Below, piece after piece: positions 11,076 to 24,200 of a stretch of 64,000 nt of DNA. Position 1 is the stretch's first letter. Every line of letters starts with the position of its first letter. The translations under genes and the position numbers were made by a program. The stretch lies in the NCBI GenBank assembly GCA_037367405.1, contig JAZKJV010011604.1, positions 434,001 to 498,000 on the forward strand, in the 5' to 3' direction. This DNA is from Ottelia alismoides (lineage: Eukaryota > Streptophyta > Magnoliopsida > Alismatales > Hydrocharitaceae). The notes under the pieces were generated by a model. It did no database searches. It worked only from the letters and a program-made list of their open reading frames with translations, and was not told the DNA's origin.

Positions 11076-13137
11076 ACTTTTGCTAGTCCCTTAGCAAACA
11101 TTTATTTGAAAAAGAAGTGCAAAAGAGAAAGAAAAAGATGGGAAATCAAGGTTGATTATTAAACTTTCCTTCATTAAATTGAAATATGGAGCTCAATCAG
11201 ACCTTTGGTTATTAATTTATCAGAACCTTATTTAGACTTAAGCTTAAAACTCAACAACCTCTAAGTTCCACGAATCTATGGTCAAGACTCCTCAGTAAAC
11301 CAGATCAGAGCAAGTCTACATACACAAACTCTAATGACCATGAATCTTTCCTTGTACTGTGTAAGTGATATGTAACTCCCCACCACAGAAATGACAAAGA
11401 AACAACCTCCCTCAACAAGGTAACTCTAATGCCTCAGTATAGCAACTCTTTCCTCGAGGAGCAGGGTATTTACTTCTAAGTTCAAGTACAACCGGCTCAA
11501 GACGAGGGGGAAGAAGAGAATGGCCCATGACCAGTGTAGCCTTGTATCCTTGGGAGCTCTAACCAGTGTAGCTGAGTCTCCCACTGCAAGCTTCATGAGA
11601 TGGTCATGTATAACATAAGCTTTGCTTTATTTGGCTATATACACTTCGGTGGGTATTTTATTTTTAATCAGACCCACCACTTTTTTGGAGCTTTTCTTTC
11701 TTTGCACTTTTTCTTGATGTGCATATGTACAACATATCTACATGGTGCAGCATATTTACATAAGGAGTTTTTCCTCTTGATCCAGTAGACTATCCCTCTT
11801 TTGAAGCTTTATTGCAACCCACAACTCCTGTCTTTAGACTTCATCACCACCGGACTAAGTTGAGACGCGCTTCCTTCACTATAAGAAGAAGAGAGGTTCC
11901 GCCTAGAAGTACTACCCTCATATGCTACCCCAAGCCAAAGGAAACTGCCTCCTCACCACCTAATCCGTGGAGAGCTATGTGTAAAGTGCTAGTGTAAGTA
12001 AAGCCATTGTCTCTGAGAGTCATGTGTGCATTGTTAAGTGCTCTACTTAGGCTCATCAAGATGACATATGCTCGTAGCCTAGTGGACTCAAAGAATTAAG
12101 CCCCAAATGGACCTGAAAAGTCTTAATCCTAAGCTCTATAAGGTTCCTCTTAGAATTAGGTGGATTAAGGTCTTAACCATGCTCCATTTTCCAATTTAAT
12201 TCCAGGCCAGTTTAAATGTCAACTATGATTTGGAAAAACTGTACAAATATTTACAAATATGCAAATTTTTACAAGATTTTTGAAAATATGCAAAATTTTT
12301 TAAAAATGTTTGAAAACATGGATGTATGCATGAATGCAAACTTTTGCAAATTTTTTACAAAATTTTTACACATGGTTTTTGCAAACTTTTTGTTTTTCAA
12401 ACATTTTGCAAAAATTTTGTACTATATACATAATTTTGATATCAAAATATTTACAAACTATTTACACAAATCATTTCTACAATCATTTGTACAAAAATAA
12501 TTTTTATAAATAGCTATATATGCAAGAAGAATTTTATGTACAGGGAAAAACAATTTTAAATTTTTTGGATTTTTAGCCATTTTATTTATTAACACACTCA
12601 CACAAAGTACGAGTTATGGCTAAAGTATATATGGAACATATATGACACCCGCCTATACTTAGCTCAAACGATATCCTCAGAGTGAATCAAGAGCGATGAA
12701 GAAGATATAACTCGTGCTTAGTATAGGAAAGTGAAAAGGAATGGTATACTACAACGACGAATCAAAGAATAGAATGAAGAGGATGACTCGGTGTTTCCCC
12801 CTATACATAGGATCAAGTAATCCTAAGTATAGCAAGTTGTACATGAAGGGAAATCCGAGTGGAAGAATGTACAGGGTCTACCTCCCCTATACTTAGGCTA
12901 AAATATCCCTAAGTATAGGCAGCAAAACAGAGGTAGAAAGAATCCAAAGAATACCCTAGAGTCCTACAACCCCCCATACTTAGGGTAAAGTACACCCTAA
13001 GTATAGCATAATCAGAAGATAAAAATGGTTAGTGGGACTAAAAAATGGAGTGATATGGATAACTGGATCGATACAAGTCAGAAGAACAGTAATAATCAGG
13101 CCTGAGATGCTATAGATGTGAGTCAAGAGACCACATC
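11076..13137 (-). other. Non-coding 3' region of Athila element 2
   Basis: Two kilobases between pol and the polypurine tract hold no recognisable ORF. The part from 11076 to about 12220 is the reverse complement of the conserved block also found in elements 1 and 3. From 12220 to 12600 it is extremely AT-rich, with several tatttaca motifs (UGUAAAUA on the minus strand). The part from 12650 to 13010 contains three stem-loops and a fourth polypurine-like site. Small ORFs here (12216-12500 and others) are low-complexity Phe/Asn/Lys strings and not credible. Confidence 0.75.
12646..13006 (-). repeat. Three stem-loops with polypurine-like tracts (element 2)
   Basis: In minus-strand order the stem-loops are 13006-12974, 12919-12886 and 12832-12801. 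Arms are variants of CTATACTTAGGG and CCCTAAGTATAG; the third has ATCCTAAG pairing with CTTAGGAT-like sequence, as in the other copies. A fourth unpaired site with gcctatacttagctc lies near 12656-12671. Each right arm on the minus strand is followed by a G run resembling the true polypurine tract. Confidence 0.8.
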
Positions 13138-14355
13138 TCACGCAAAATGAATGGGGGCAACGTCAACGACCAGCGGCTCATGATCTAGAAATGGTTTGAG
13201 CCGCTGCCCATTAACACGAAGGGTAGCATCAGAAGACAACTCAAATATATCAATACTCCTGTTGTCATGTACCTTTTGGACCAGATAGGGTCCCTTCCAT
13301 TTGCTCTGTAGCTTCCCTGGAAATAAACGAAGCCTAGCATCAAACAACCATACTCTATGTCCTACCTCAAACTGCTTGTGGATGATATGAGAATCATGCC
13401 ACTCCTTCACTCTCTCCTTATATTATAGGCTGCTCGAAAAGGCTGTATCACGAAGCTCCTCCAGGGCTGCTAACTCTGCCCTCCTCTGATCTCCTACACT
13501 CACTGGATCCATAAGTATATCAGTGACTACCCAAAGTGACCTATGTCTCAGCTCAACAAGTAAATGGCAGGGTTCGCCCTAAACGAGGCGAAAGGGAGAT
13601 GTACCCAAAGGTGTCATGAAGGACGTCCGATATGCCCACAAGACCGAGTCCAAAAGTTGTGACTAATCCTTTCGGTCAGGGCGGACGACCTTCTACAATA
13701 TAGTCTTGATCTCCCTGTTCGACACTTCAGCAAGACCATTGGTCTGAGGATGGTATGGAGTGGATACTCGATGGTCTATGATGAACTCGCTAGCAAGGGC
13801 CTTTACCTTATCGTTGACGAAATGAGACCCCCCGTCAGATATCAACACTCGAGGTACCCCGAACCTTGAAATGATATTCTTCCTCAAAAATCGGCATACA
13901 GTCCTAGCATCTGTGGTTCGGGCGGCGATGGCCTCAACCCAACGATTCACATAATCAACGGCCAACAGAATTTACTCAAATCCCTGACTCCTAGGGAATG
14001 GACCCATAAAATCGATGCCCCATGCGTCAAAAACCTCACAAAAGTGAATGGGCTGCATCGGCATCATATCACGCTGTCCACAGGTGCCCATCCTCTGACA
14101 GTCAGTACATCTCTTCACGAACTCATCAGAGTCCTTGAAGAGAGTAGGCCACCATAGGCCGGATTGGAGCACTTTCGGTGTCGTTCTCCTCCCAGAGTGA
14201 TGTCCTCCTGCCTCAAGCTTGTGGCAGTAAGTGAGGATGCTATGGTGCTCCTCCTAAGGAATGCACCGACGCCAAATGCTATCCCCTCCTTCATGATAAA
14301 GGACGGGATCCTCCCAATGGTAAAACTTATCCTTCACGAGGAATCTCTCAAGTTT
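13138..14355 (-). pseudogene. Athila integrase, element 2
   Basis: Read from 14355 to 13138 in one frame, this has the zinc-binding part (GGHHSG then KRCTDCQRMGTCG), the catalytic core ([29 protein letters not shown], so all three acidic residues are kept) and a C-terminal domain ending LVVDVAPIHFA. It would insert the cDNA into the genome. Stops interrupt it at several places (near 13974, 13695, 13653, 13585, 13426 and in the zinc-binding part). Most correspond to Gln, Trp or Tyr codons in element 3, and no frameshift is needed to read through. No chromodomain follows. Confidence 0.9.
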
Positions 14356-16701
14356 CTACCTGGGCCAATCTTGTGGAACTTTCTTGGCGACAAGATAGTT
14401 CACAATATCGACGTACCTTGGGTGAGAGGCGATAGCAAGGATCGTCTCATATGGGAAGGTCTCACAAATAGGCTCAATCTGCTCAAAATCCTCAAGATAC
14501 TCCAATCTACAGAGATGATCCGCCACCACATTCTTGACTCCAGGCTTATCCTTAATCTCTATATCAAACTCCTGGAGTAGAAGAATCCATCTGGTCAATC
14601 TGGCTTTGGCATCCTTCTTTGCCATGAGGTACTTGATGGCGGTATGATCAGTGTAAATGGTCACTCTAGATCCAATGATGTAAGATCTAAACTTATCTAG
14701 GGCGAATACTACAGCTAGCATCTCCTTCTCAGTAACGGTGTAGTTCCGTTGATCGGCATCTAAAGTATGGCTAGCATAGTGAATAGCAAAGGGGACTCCA
14801 TCCCTCCTCTGTCCCAGCACGGCCCCTACGGCAAAATCAGAGGCATCCGTCATGATCTCTAATGGGAGAGACCAATCAGGCGGCAGGAGAACAGGAGCCT
14901 CTACAACTAGACTCTTGAGAGACTCAAATGACGCTAGACACTTATCATCAATAAGGAACTCGGTGTCTTTCATCAGCAGATCATTCAATGGTTGGGCAAT
15001 CCTGCTGAAATTATGTATGAATCGCCAGTAGAAACCGACGTGCCCCAGAAAAGATCGCAACTGCCGCAAGTAGGACGGTGGATTGAGTTTTCTAATGATA
15101 TCCACCTTGGCCAGATCAACCTCCATGCCCCTGTTGGAGATGATATGGCTAAGCACCGTCCCTTGAGTCACCATGAAGTGAATCTTCTCCCATGAAAGTA
15201 TAAGGTGAACCTCAATGCATCGTTGAAGGATGCGGTCTAGGCAATCAAGACAAGAATCGAATCCGTCGCCGTAGACCAAAAAGTCATCCATGAAGACCTC
15301 CAAGCACTCCCCCACCATGTCCGAAAAGATGGACAACATGCACCTCTGGAATGTCACCGGAGCATTGCGCAATCCAAAGGACATGCGTCTGAAAGCATAT
15401 GTTCCGAAGGGACAGGTGAAGGTGGTCTTTTCTAGGTCCTCAAGCGCAATGACCACCTGATCGTATCCGGAGTACCCGTCCAAGAAACAGTAATGGCTCT
15501 TCCCCGCTAGCCTCTCTATAATCTGATCAATAAAAGGCAGTGGGAAATGATCCTTCTTGGTGGCCCGGTTCAATCGTCTGTAGTCTACACAGACCTGCTA
15601 AGAAGTCAGTACCCGGGTAGGGATCTCCTCTCCAGACTCACTAACAACTGTGGTGATGCCCGTCTTCTTGGGCACCACATGTAACGGACTGACCCATTTG
15701 GAGTCGAAGATGGGGTAGATAAAATCGGTGCTCCACCATTTCAAGATCTCCTTCATGACAACATCTCGAAGGTTTGGGTTCAGTCGCCGCTGGAACTCAC
15801 GCGACGGCTTCGCGTCCTCCTCGAGATAGATATGGTGGGAGCACAGGGTCGGACTTATCCCCTGAAGATCGACTACACTCCATCCTATTGCCTTGAGATT
15901 CTTTTTAAAAACCCCCATCAGACGGTATTCTTTCTCTCTAGTTAAATTTGTTGAGATAATGACTGGGTGCATCTCATGCTTGCCTGCAAGGAACCTATAC
16001 TTCAGCGATGACGGTAGTGGCTTCAACTATGGACAACATGATGCTGGCGGATCTGGCCTCTGCAATGTCTGAGTGAATACGACCAAATCTGCATGGGAGA
16101 ACGAGATCTCTAGCTGGCAATCTGAATTTTATGAAGGCTGCTCTGCTGGTGTGTCTCTGCTCTACATGGGATCAGCCACCTCCCTAGCTGTAGGCTCTGT
16201 GGAAGTCAGACACGGTATCAAATCATCAAACTCTGCCTAGTCTATATCTGACTCCGAGGGATCTGTATCAGAATCACTAAAGAAATCTACCTCATGATCG
16301 GGAACCGGCTCTGCTGCCTGACATGTATCCTGGACCAGGAATGCGCTCTCCAAGCTCTCCTCTGCTAGCATCTGTGCATCAACAAACTCTGAAGGTGAGT
16401 GGATGGCATGTGCTGCTGGGTCTACCCAAACTGCCTCATCATCTGTAATCACAAAATCACAATCCTAGTGGATGTCTCGCTCTGCCTCTGTCATCTGCTC
16501 TGAATCTGAATGCGGCTCTAAGCAAGCTGAATCTCTGACTCTAGTCTCCTCGACCGTCTCTATTTGTATACTCTCGCCCTTGACGTGAAAGTATACCTTC
16601 CCGCTATCATGATCGGACACTGCCATGGTTGTGGACAAGAACGGGCGTCCTAAAATGATGGGGGTATCAGTCACAGATTCAGGGATCTCCATGTCCAACA
16701 C
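14356..16701 (-). pseudogene. Athila reverse transcriptase-RNase H with acidic linker, element 2
   Basis: One frame runs from 16701 to 14356. It starts with the end of the protease module ([13 protein letters not shown]), passes an acidic Ser/Asp/Glu-rich linker (16640-16030), then RT ([53 protein letters not shown] as catalytic motif) and RNase H ([30 protein letters not shown]). Stops at 15598-15600 (where element 3 has a Trp codon), 16237 and 16465 divide it. The longest intact stretch, 15573-14356, covers most of RT and RNase H. A + strand ORF at 14164-14580 is only its shadow. Confidence 0.93.
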
Positions 16702-17008
16702 AACGAAGTCCGCGGGGAATTTCAGGCCCTGAATCGTGCAACGTCCTTCAGCAACCCCTTCAGTCTCTTGACAGATTGATCAGCAAATTGAAGGACCGTC
16801 CTGCTCTGCCGTAGAGGGCCCAACTCGAAGCGGTCGAGTAGTGCTGTTGGAAGTAGATTGATCGAAGAATCGTTGTCTAATAGAGTGCAGTCGAACCTCT
16901 TCTCATGAATGTGGCATCTGACATACGGGGCTCCTGCATCTTACCTCTTGGTTGGTAGACGATTCTGGATCTCAAGCCATGTAGCGCGAGTGAGCACATG
17001 GATCTCTG
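16702..17008 (-). pseudogene. Athila aspartic protease, element 2 (broken)
   Basis: From 17006 the minus strand reads EIHVLTRATWLEIQNRLPTK, then LLDNDSSINLLP. The active-site triad is D-N-D, not the D-S-G seen in element 3. A deletion of about 4 nt near 16745, relative to element 3, shifts the frame before the RT module. The module lies in the +1 frame relative to gag, as in element 3. It would release the mature proteins from the polyprotein if intact. Confidence 0.75.
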
Positions 17009-17031
17009 ATTAGTGGTTCCGCTTCTTCCTT

Positions 17032-19869
17032 CTAATTGTGGTCCTGTCTTTGAGTGATCAATGGAAGAGAGGTATGTGCTCCAAGGCCTCCTATAGAGTC
17101 AGTTGTATATGAAATCGATCCATCCTGGCTGAACTCTAGCTGGCGGGACTTTTTATGATTTTCCTTTTTTGGCCCCTTTGCCAAGTGGAGAGCTTGAGGA
17201 AAGGGGATTGTTAGGTCCTTCTCAGATGAAGGACTAGGATCGGGTCTCGGATGCTCAAACAAAGCAGAATCCACGCATACATCATCAATCAACACAGGTG
17301 TATCCGAAAATAACAAACCCTTTCCTTTATTCACAGATATGTCCTGAGATACATGAACTGAAGGAAAACAACATGACTAGCAGAACTGGAAATGGTGGCC
17401 TCAGCACCACCCTCAGCATCTCGCGGCATCAGTACCGCGCTCTGGCTCAGCAACTGGTATGGTAGCATCAGTACCACCTCCTCCATCTGGTGAAGTGACA
17501 GCCTCAGTACCGTCAACAGGATCAACATCCGTGGTGGCGTCAGTGCCACCATCATCATCATGCTCATGAGCGGCCTCAGCATCGCTCCCCTCCTTGTCTG
17601 GCGCTCCTAAAGTGGCATGGGGTCGTCGCTCAGACGAGGCGCCGCCTGCTAGCATCCTACCGCTCCTAAGTGTAACAAAATCAGCATCAAACATGTATGC
17701 AGTCATATCACCAAGTGAAGCACTAGGAGTGGTAATCTCAGTAAACTCTACTTGCTCAGATTTCCTCTTGAGGTTGTTCGAGTTCAGCTCTATCTATGCA
17801 GGAATGGCGGCCTTCCCTCATCACCTAGCGAAACTCATACATCTTCTGTCAGAAGGTGGCCTGCTGCTCGGACATGAGGTGGGATAGATCATCCAAGGCG
17901 GGGTTCTCATAGGTCGGCCCATGAGAACCTGATGGGTGACCTCTGTGAAACTGACGTGACTGCTGTGGAGGAGGGTGAGAGGGGTATTGTGAATGATACT
18001 ATTGCTTTTGTTGAGGCTGTTACCGCCTCCAAGACTGTCCCTGCTGATAGGGATGAGGACCATACTACTCTCTCTGGTGGGATGGTTGCTGGTTTGCTGG
18101 GAATTGGGGCTGCTAGTGCTACTCACGCTTCTGGCTGTACTGGCCACCCTGAAGTGGAGGCTGTTGTTGGGAACTGGTGCCTCCGGTCGACCAGCAGAAT
18201 CCGGGATGGTCTCGTCGGATATCGGGCTGAGGTCGATCATACCATATGCCGTTGACATCCATCAACGTCTCTTGCTCGTAAGAGGGTGGGGGAAGTACTG
18301 CCAGGGGCTGGTCCGACTGATACACCACCATCTGGTTGTCCTGAGATGGTAGTGACTGGACGTACTGTTGCGGCTGCGGCTGGTAGTGCTCCGCCTGCAC
18401 ATGGTGAACCTGTCGGTACTGGACGGAGGGCTGGGCCAAACTGTTTCTGCAGGTGTCTGTCCGTAACCTGAGACGAGGCTGAGAAGCCGTCTGTGCCTCC
18501 TGGAGACACATGATCTGTGTCTTCAGGTCACTCAACGTCTGTGCCATCTGGTCGATCTGCGTCATGCCCTGGCAGTGCTTCTTCTCGATCAACTCGATCT
18601 GGTCTGGCTTCTCGCTGATGAAGCCCATGTCGACGGTTGTCGACTTTATCTGTGCTGCTGTCGCTGTCGAAGTAGAAGGACCGACATCAACCCGTGTTAT
18701 CATCTGATACAGCACAGCCTGTGGCTGGGGTCTCCCCTGAGTGTAGAGTCGGGTCTGGGACATCACTGTATAGTTCTCGGCCATCTCCTCATAGATGGCC
18801 CAGGCCTGATCCTCAACCTTGGCAAAATAAGAGCCTCCACAGGATGTGTTCACTAACCCCTACAGCTCCGGTGTAAGACCGCAGAAAAAGCTTTGAAAAA
18901 GGTTGGGCTTGGATATGTCGTGATGGGGGCACCGGTCTGTAAGCTCTCGGAACCTCTCCCATGCCTCATGGAATTTCTTGTTGGGGAGCTTGGAGAAGTT
19001 GTTGATCGGGGCCCTCACTGCATTCGTCCGCCTGAGTGGATAGTACTTGTTGAAGTACTCGGTACGGAGCTGCTCCTAGGTGGTAACAAATCTCCCTAAA
19101 TGATTCAGACAGTTGGTTGTTGTCGATGAGGGAGAACAGAAAAGCAATCATCCTGATTGTGTCCTCGTCCACATGACGATCGTGGATGGTGCTGCAGATC
19201 ATCTCAAACTTCTGGAGATGAAAATGTGGATCCTCAGACGCGAGCCCATGGAACGAGGAAGAAGCTGAATCGTCTGTGGGGGGAACCTTAAGTCCCCCAC
19301 GATCGCTGGAAGTACGATCCACCGGTGTGAAAGCATCGATCCGGGGTTGTGCAACTCCCACATTGGTCTGGCTGGTGCTGGGTGGACTGGCTCCTCAGGC
19401 TGATCTAGATCACCTCCCTCACCATCGGCTCTCAGCTCATCTCTATCTGCTCTCAACCTCTCCATCTCTCTGCCATCTCCACCACGAAAGCTTTCTGATC
19501 CCGTATTTGTAGTTGCATCGTCTCAAGGGAAGCTAACAGGGTGTTTTTGATCGCACCCTGGTCCAACACGTATGTCTGCTCTCCTCTGGGACCCTTGGTG
19601 TGCTCCTCGCTGGTGGTCATGGTCTCTGCAATGGCAAAAGACCCAAACTCAGGTGCAGATAAATCAACTGTCTCTTCTCTCTCTGATCTGGCACTGGTAT
19701 CTCTGAACTGGTGGTAGAAGGGTGGTCAAGGGGGAACATGGCGAAATCGAACTCAGGTTCGGAGAGAGGGTCTTGGCTCTCACGAACCAACCTAGATGAA
19801 CGGGCTGGAGTGTGGTGAAGCAGTGCAGCCAAAGGCTGCATAAGAGACCTCCTGCCTCCTGCCCATCAT
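17032..19869 (-). pseudogene. Athila gag, element 2
   Basis: The likely start is ATGATGGG at 19869, matching element 3. Pieces follow in different frames: an N-terminal acidic part (19841-19617), a capsid-like part (19465-18966, with LQKFEMICSTIHD, EDTIRMIAFLFS and NASCGGSYF, the latter continuing at 18853), a part rich in Gln, Pro and Ser (18640-18119), and a C-terminal part with a 12-residue periodic repeat (17706-17394) ending in the NKGKG-containing segment (17334-17032). Several frameshifts and stops make it non-functional. It lacks the poly-alanine run present in element 3. It would form the virus-like particle. Confidence 0.85.
17394..17587 (-). repeat. 36-nt periodic hairpin array in gag (element 2)
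   Basis: Six units of about 18 nt sit at (plus coordinates) 17568-17587, 17533-17550, 17497-17514, 17461-17478, 17422-17439 and 17394-17411. The first four start 36 nt apart, then spacing is 39 and 28. Each encodes x-G-T-(E/D)-A-y, or a close variant, and folds with the codon before GTEA complementary to the codon after it: AGC/GCT, GGT/ACC, GAC/GTC, GGT/ACC, CGC/GCG, GGT/ACC. The loop reads close to TACTGAGG each time. The 28-nt spacing reflects a small deletion that breaks the frame. Confidence 0.85.
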
Positions 19870-21226
19870 CTTAATCTAGCGAGTAAGGCGAATGAGATCT
19901 AGAAACACACAATATGAGAGACAAACCCTCGATTCACCTACTCAACACTGAGCTGAAGACCGTAAAGGCTCGATCAATTATCTTGTCAATTTCATTAGGT
20001 AATCAAGTCAGTCTATCAGGGTGCTTAAGAAAGTTTATGGGAATCCAATAGTCCCAACAGACTGTCCCGTATAAAAGGTTGGTAGTCTGATACGAAATTG
20101 GATGTGGCTCTAGCCTAGTGTGCGGGTCACTCTCTCGCTCATCCAAACCAAACAAGGAGGGGGTTACTCTCCTAAGATAGATTTTTAAGTGAGGTGTTTT
20201 AGGGTCAAGTGTGTTTAGCAGTCTCAATTTCATAGTTTTTCTTTTTTAGGTCTTTTTCAAGCAAACAACACCTAACGAATTTTTCGATTCTCCTAGTTAT
20301 TTAAGTCCGAAAACGGGGGGAGAAGGTGAAAAAGCCAATGCGCGATCAAACATGATGATGCATGCATAGTAAGAGATGCGTACCTGACTCCAGCAGTCTA
20401 CATGCAGGGTGATCCGCGCATAAAAGTAAAGTTAGAAATAAACTACCTATATGATGCACGAGGAATACCGACCTTAGATGAAGCAATTTCTACATGTGAA
20501 GAACAGTAGCTGGGTAACCAAGCTAAGTCCGGAGTCCGATCTTGGGAGCTACTCGGTGTCCGCCACAACGGATCCTGCACGCACTGTATGTGACTCCTCA
20601 TGGCACGTGGACTCAAGCCTAATTAATCCGACTTTTTCTTTTGATTTAATTATTAAGGTCTAATTAACAATCTATAGGTGCAGGCAGATAATTAGGGATT
20701 GGGCCTTAATTAATTACATCGCAATCAATATAAAATCCTAAGCTAAGGCTAAATCCACGCAAATCAGATAAGCAGTAAAATCGACAAAACAAAACCAGCG
20801 AAAAACCGCGGTGAGGTCCCCCGAGCACACCGATGCTCGGCGAAACAGACCCCGATCACCAAAGTCCGGGTCCTGTTGGTCCTGTATTATTACAATAATA
20901 TGGTTCTGCAGGAAAAGTAAACTAATCTAAGCTATTGCTATTCTACAGTTATTCAGCGGCTATCTACGGCTCCCGAACTTTTGTTCGCCTCCTCGCACTC
21001 TCATGCGACTCTATGTAGAAAAGAGTCGCCTCTGGCTTCCGCGGTTGCGTCGGCTTCCGAAGAAGCCGCCTTGGTCATCAGGTCCTCGCAAGAAAAGGAA
21101 ACAAGAGTGCATCAGTCCAAATTATTATCAAAATATGTAGATAAAATGAGACAGAAAAATATGTGCAAATATAGATAGAAAAGCTGCGAAAAAGCCGTAA
21201 AAATAAAAACAACTACTAAGTCATGC
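19870..21226 (-). other. Leader between primer binding site and gag, element 2
   Basis: About 1.36 kb of untranslated leader separates the primer binding site from gag. It has no credible ORF. Close to the primer binding site it contains two stable hairpins (next entry). Further on it shares blocks with the element 3 leader, such as the stretch with tgcatgcatcat and the Met-Met start context. Small ORFs at 20003-20233 and 20478-20663 are not conserved as proteins. Confidence 0.75.
21005..21068 (-). ncRNA. Leader hairpins, including a UUCG-loop stem (element 2)
   Basis: On the minus strand CGGCTTCTTCGGAAGCCG (21068-21051) is a perfect 7-bp stem closed by C(UUCG)G, an exceptionally stable tetraloop. 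A second stem, GCGACTC with GAGTCGC (21029-21005, 11-nt loop), follows at once. Both lie within 220 nt of the primer binding site and both are present in element 3 with stem changes that largely keep pairing. This position is typical of packaging or dimerisation signals in retroelement RNA, which is an inference here. Confidence 0.65.
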
Positions 21227-21244
21227 TCCCCGGCAACGGCGCCA
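21227..21244 (-). promoter_or_regulatory. tRNA-Asp primer binding site, element 2
   Basis: The minus strand reads TGGCGCCGTTGCCGGGGA, complementary to the 3' end of plant tRNA-Asp, a few bases after the 5' LTR. This primer is characteristic of Athila elements. Confidence 0.93.
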
Positions 21245-21250
21245 TTATAA

Positions 21251-24200
21251 TGATCGAAAAACTCACATGATCCGGGTAAAGGTAAAAATAAGGGTCGTTG
21301 CGACCCGAATCTCGAAGCTCAATCAACAAGAAAAGTAAGACCACCAAATAGAGTAATCAATCAATAAAATCGAATAACGGTCTTGCTATTTTTATTTAAC
21401 CTGGTATACCGACCATGGTCGAACTCAAGGAGCACGGGTTGGCCAAAGACCTAAAATGTTTTTAGTAGATTTTATGGGTTTTTATATTTTTTGTGATTTT
21501 TAATTATGAAGAAAATATAAAAGAAAGTCAAAAAGTCACAATCAACTATTTATTTAACACCACAAAAAGAGTCAGAAAATTGCAATAAAAATATTTTTGG
21601 GATTTTTAATTTTTCGTTTTTTAGTAATTTTCTCAGATTTTTATGGCTTTTAGTTGATTTTTTAAAAATAAGATAAGGTAGAAAATTGAAACTGCTATGC
21701 AGCCAGATTTGAAAGGCTATTTAAAAATATAAAAATAGCCTCAAAAAATATGGAGACAATTTTATGAAGAACTACAAATAAAATCCTAACTACAAAAGAA
21801 GAAATTGCATTTTCTTGAATTTTTTAGAATTTTTAATGATTTTTATAAGGTTTTTAGGGTTTTTCAATTTTTAGGGGTTTTATAAGTCCAAATGCAGCAA
21901 AAATTGAATTGAAGCAAGAAGACAACAAACAAACAAACACAAATTTTTTTTAGAATTTTTGGAGTATAGAGGTTTTTGAATTTTTAAAAATAGAAAATCA
22001 AAGCAAAAAATGTCCCAAAAAATTACTGAAATTTTTACATAGTGGCAGAGGCCACGTATCCAAATTTCAACAGATTTGGATTTAGTTTGATATTTTATTC
22101 AACCAATAGAAAAGGCACAGCATATAGGGACCAAAGCGTAAAGAAAACTAATTCCAAGGGCTTAAATGTAACACGTGCGAAAAATGTAGGGGGTTCAATG
22201 TAAATTCGCATCAAATTCGGCACACGTCCTATTCCAGTACGCACAGGGGCATAAATGCAAATATGTAAACAAAACTTTCAATTCATAACATTCCATAAAC
22301 CCCAAGCACATACATGCAAATAGCCTAAAAACTCACGTGACGGAGCATGTGCACCACAATCGGAGGGATTGAAATGCAAATACTAAAACTCTAAGGTCCA
22401 AAGTGTTATTTATCCAAATTTAAAACAACTACATAAAACATTTACATGACTGAAATGTAAATTCTAAACTAAGAAGGGCCTAAGTGATAATTACCCTTAT
22501 TATTAAGATCCAACAGTCGAGGAGAGTCCACTTCATATCGGACGATTGTGGTTCATGGATACCCCTTTGACGATCGACGTCCCAGATCAGATCCTCAGAT
22601 GGATCGGACGTCTACGAGCCTCCCGCAGATGGACGGTGGAGATCGAAACAGGTAGAGAGGCTCTATTGAACGACTATGGAGGGTCCTGGATGAACTGGTC
22701 GTCGGCGAACTTCGAAGCTGCTAAAATGGGGAAATCGAAGCTGAAGATGGTCCGCAGCTGCTGCTGGTCTCCGATGAGGCTGGGAGCGACTGGAGTGCTC
22801 CGGTGACGAAAGAGACCTAGAGCTCATGTTCTTCGATGGTCGGGCCTCCAGATGAGGTTCATTTGTCTTTAAACCTGCATAGGAAGAACGCTGGATCGAG
22901 GGCAAACTTCCTCGACCCGGTGAGGGGTGAAATGGGTGATCAGGGGAGTCAGAGCGATGCTCTCCGGCAAGCGGCGGAGGAGGAGAGTCGTAACCCGGTT
23001 CTGAGGCGAACCAGGGTGGATGGATGGGCGAAGAAGGTGAATAGGAGTCTCGTGAAGATGATGGTGTGATCAGATGGGCAGGTGGATGATCGGACCATCG
23101 GGGAATGGTCGGCAAAGTGCGGTGGTCGGAAAACGAAAGATCGAAATCTACAGAGGTCTAAAGGCTAACGAGTCTACCTGATGGTCGCAGTCGTCTGGGC
23201 TGGAGGTTTGCTACCTCCTAGGGTCCCCACCTCAATGGAGCGATGCCTCCAGAGGCTCGAGCTCGCCGGTGGCGGAGCGCGGCGATGTGGGTCGTCGGAT
23301 CTAGGGATAGAGCGCCTCGCTCCTCTCTACAACACTCCCTCAGGCTCGCTGTCACTCAAGGCAAGGGAATGGAGGTCATAGGGGTCGGATATGGTGGCCA
23401 AAGATGAGTGAAATGGCGGCTGGAGGTGAAGCTTTATACATGCAGGAGTCCGAGAAGATGGGAGTCGGGCGCGCTAATCGAGGGTCTGACCCCTAAGAAA
23501 GATGACGGGCGTGAATCACGGATGATTGCTCGACAATCGGAGCCCGGGGTTAGGGAATTTGGTAATCGGATCGCGGAGCGAAAATCGGCGAAGTCGGGTC
23601 GGCGCAAGGATCCGCGAGAAGTGGTCCAGGGGTGTAGTTGACCGGGGGTCAACGTTCCCCCGTGGACCAATGAGAATTCAGGATTCAAAAATTATTTATA
23701 AATTAAATAAAAATAGTAAATGATTTTATTTCAAAATAATTTCAAAATGAAAATTTTTTCTTATTTTTTAAATTATTTTTTAGTGATTTTTATTTATTTT
23801 TTGAAAAAAAATTATTATATATACATAATATTATATTATATACAGGTATAGATACATAGGTATTTTCAGTTTTATTTTTATTAGTTTATTTTTGTATAAT
23901 TATCCCAATTTTATATTTTATTTATTTACAACATAAAACTTGGGATATAAAATAATTTTTATTTTATTTTTATTGTGTATTTACAATGGTAAAATAAATA
24001 GATATAAGTACATGTGTACATGGTACATACAAGGGAGAGAGAGAAATTATTTCTTTTTGTTTTTATTTTATTTTGCTTCTTTTTTTTATTTTTAAAAATA
24101 TATACAAATTAATAGAAACCCATTTTTAATTTTATTTTTAATAAAATATATACATGAAGGGGGAAAATGTAAGGTGAATGGCCCTATCTCTCTCTACTTT

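Noticed and set aside
11600..11788. Small hydrophobic ORF as an env-like remnant
   Set aside because: It is on the opposite strand to the element and is not conserved in elements 1 and 3.
14164..14580. 138-codon + strand ORF
   Set aside because: It is the shadow of the minus-strand RNase H/integrase frame of Athila element 2.
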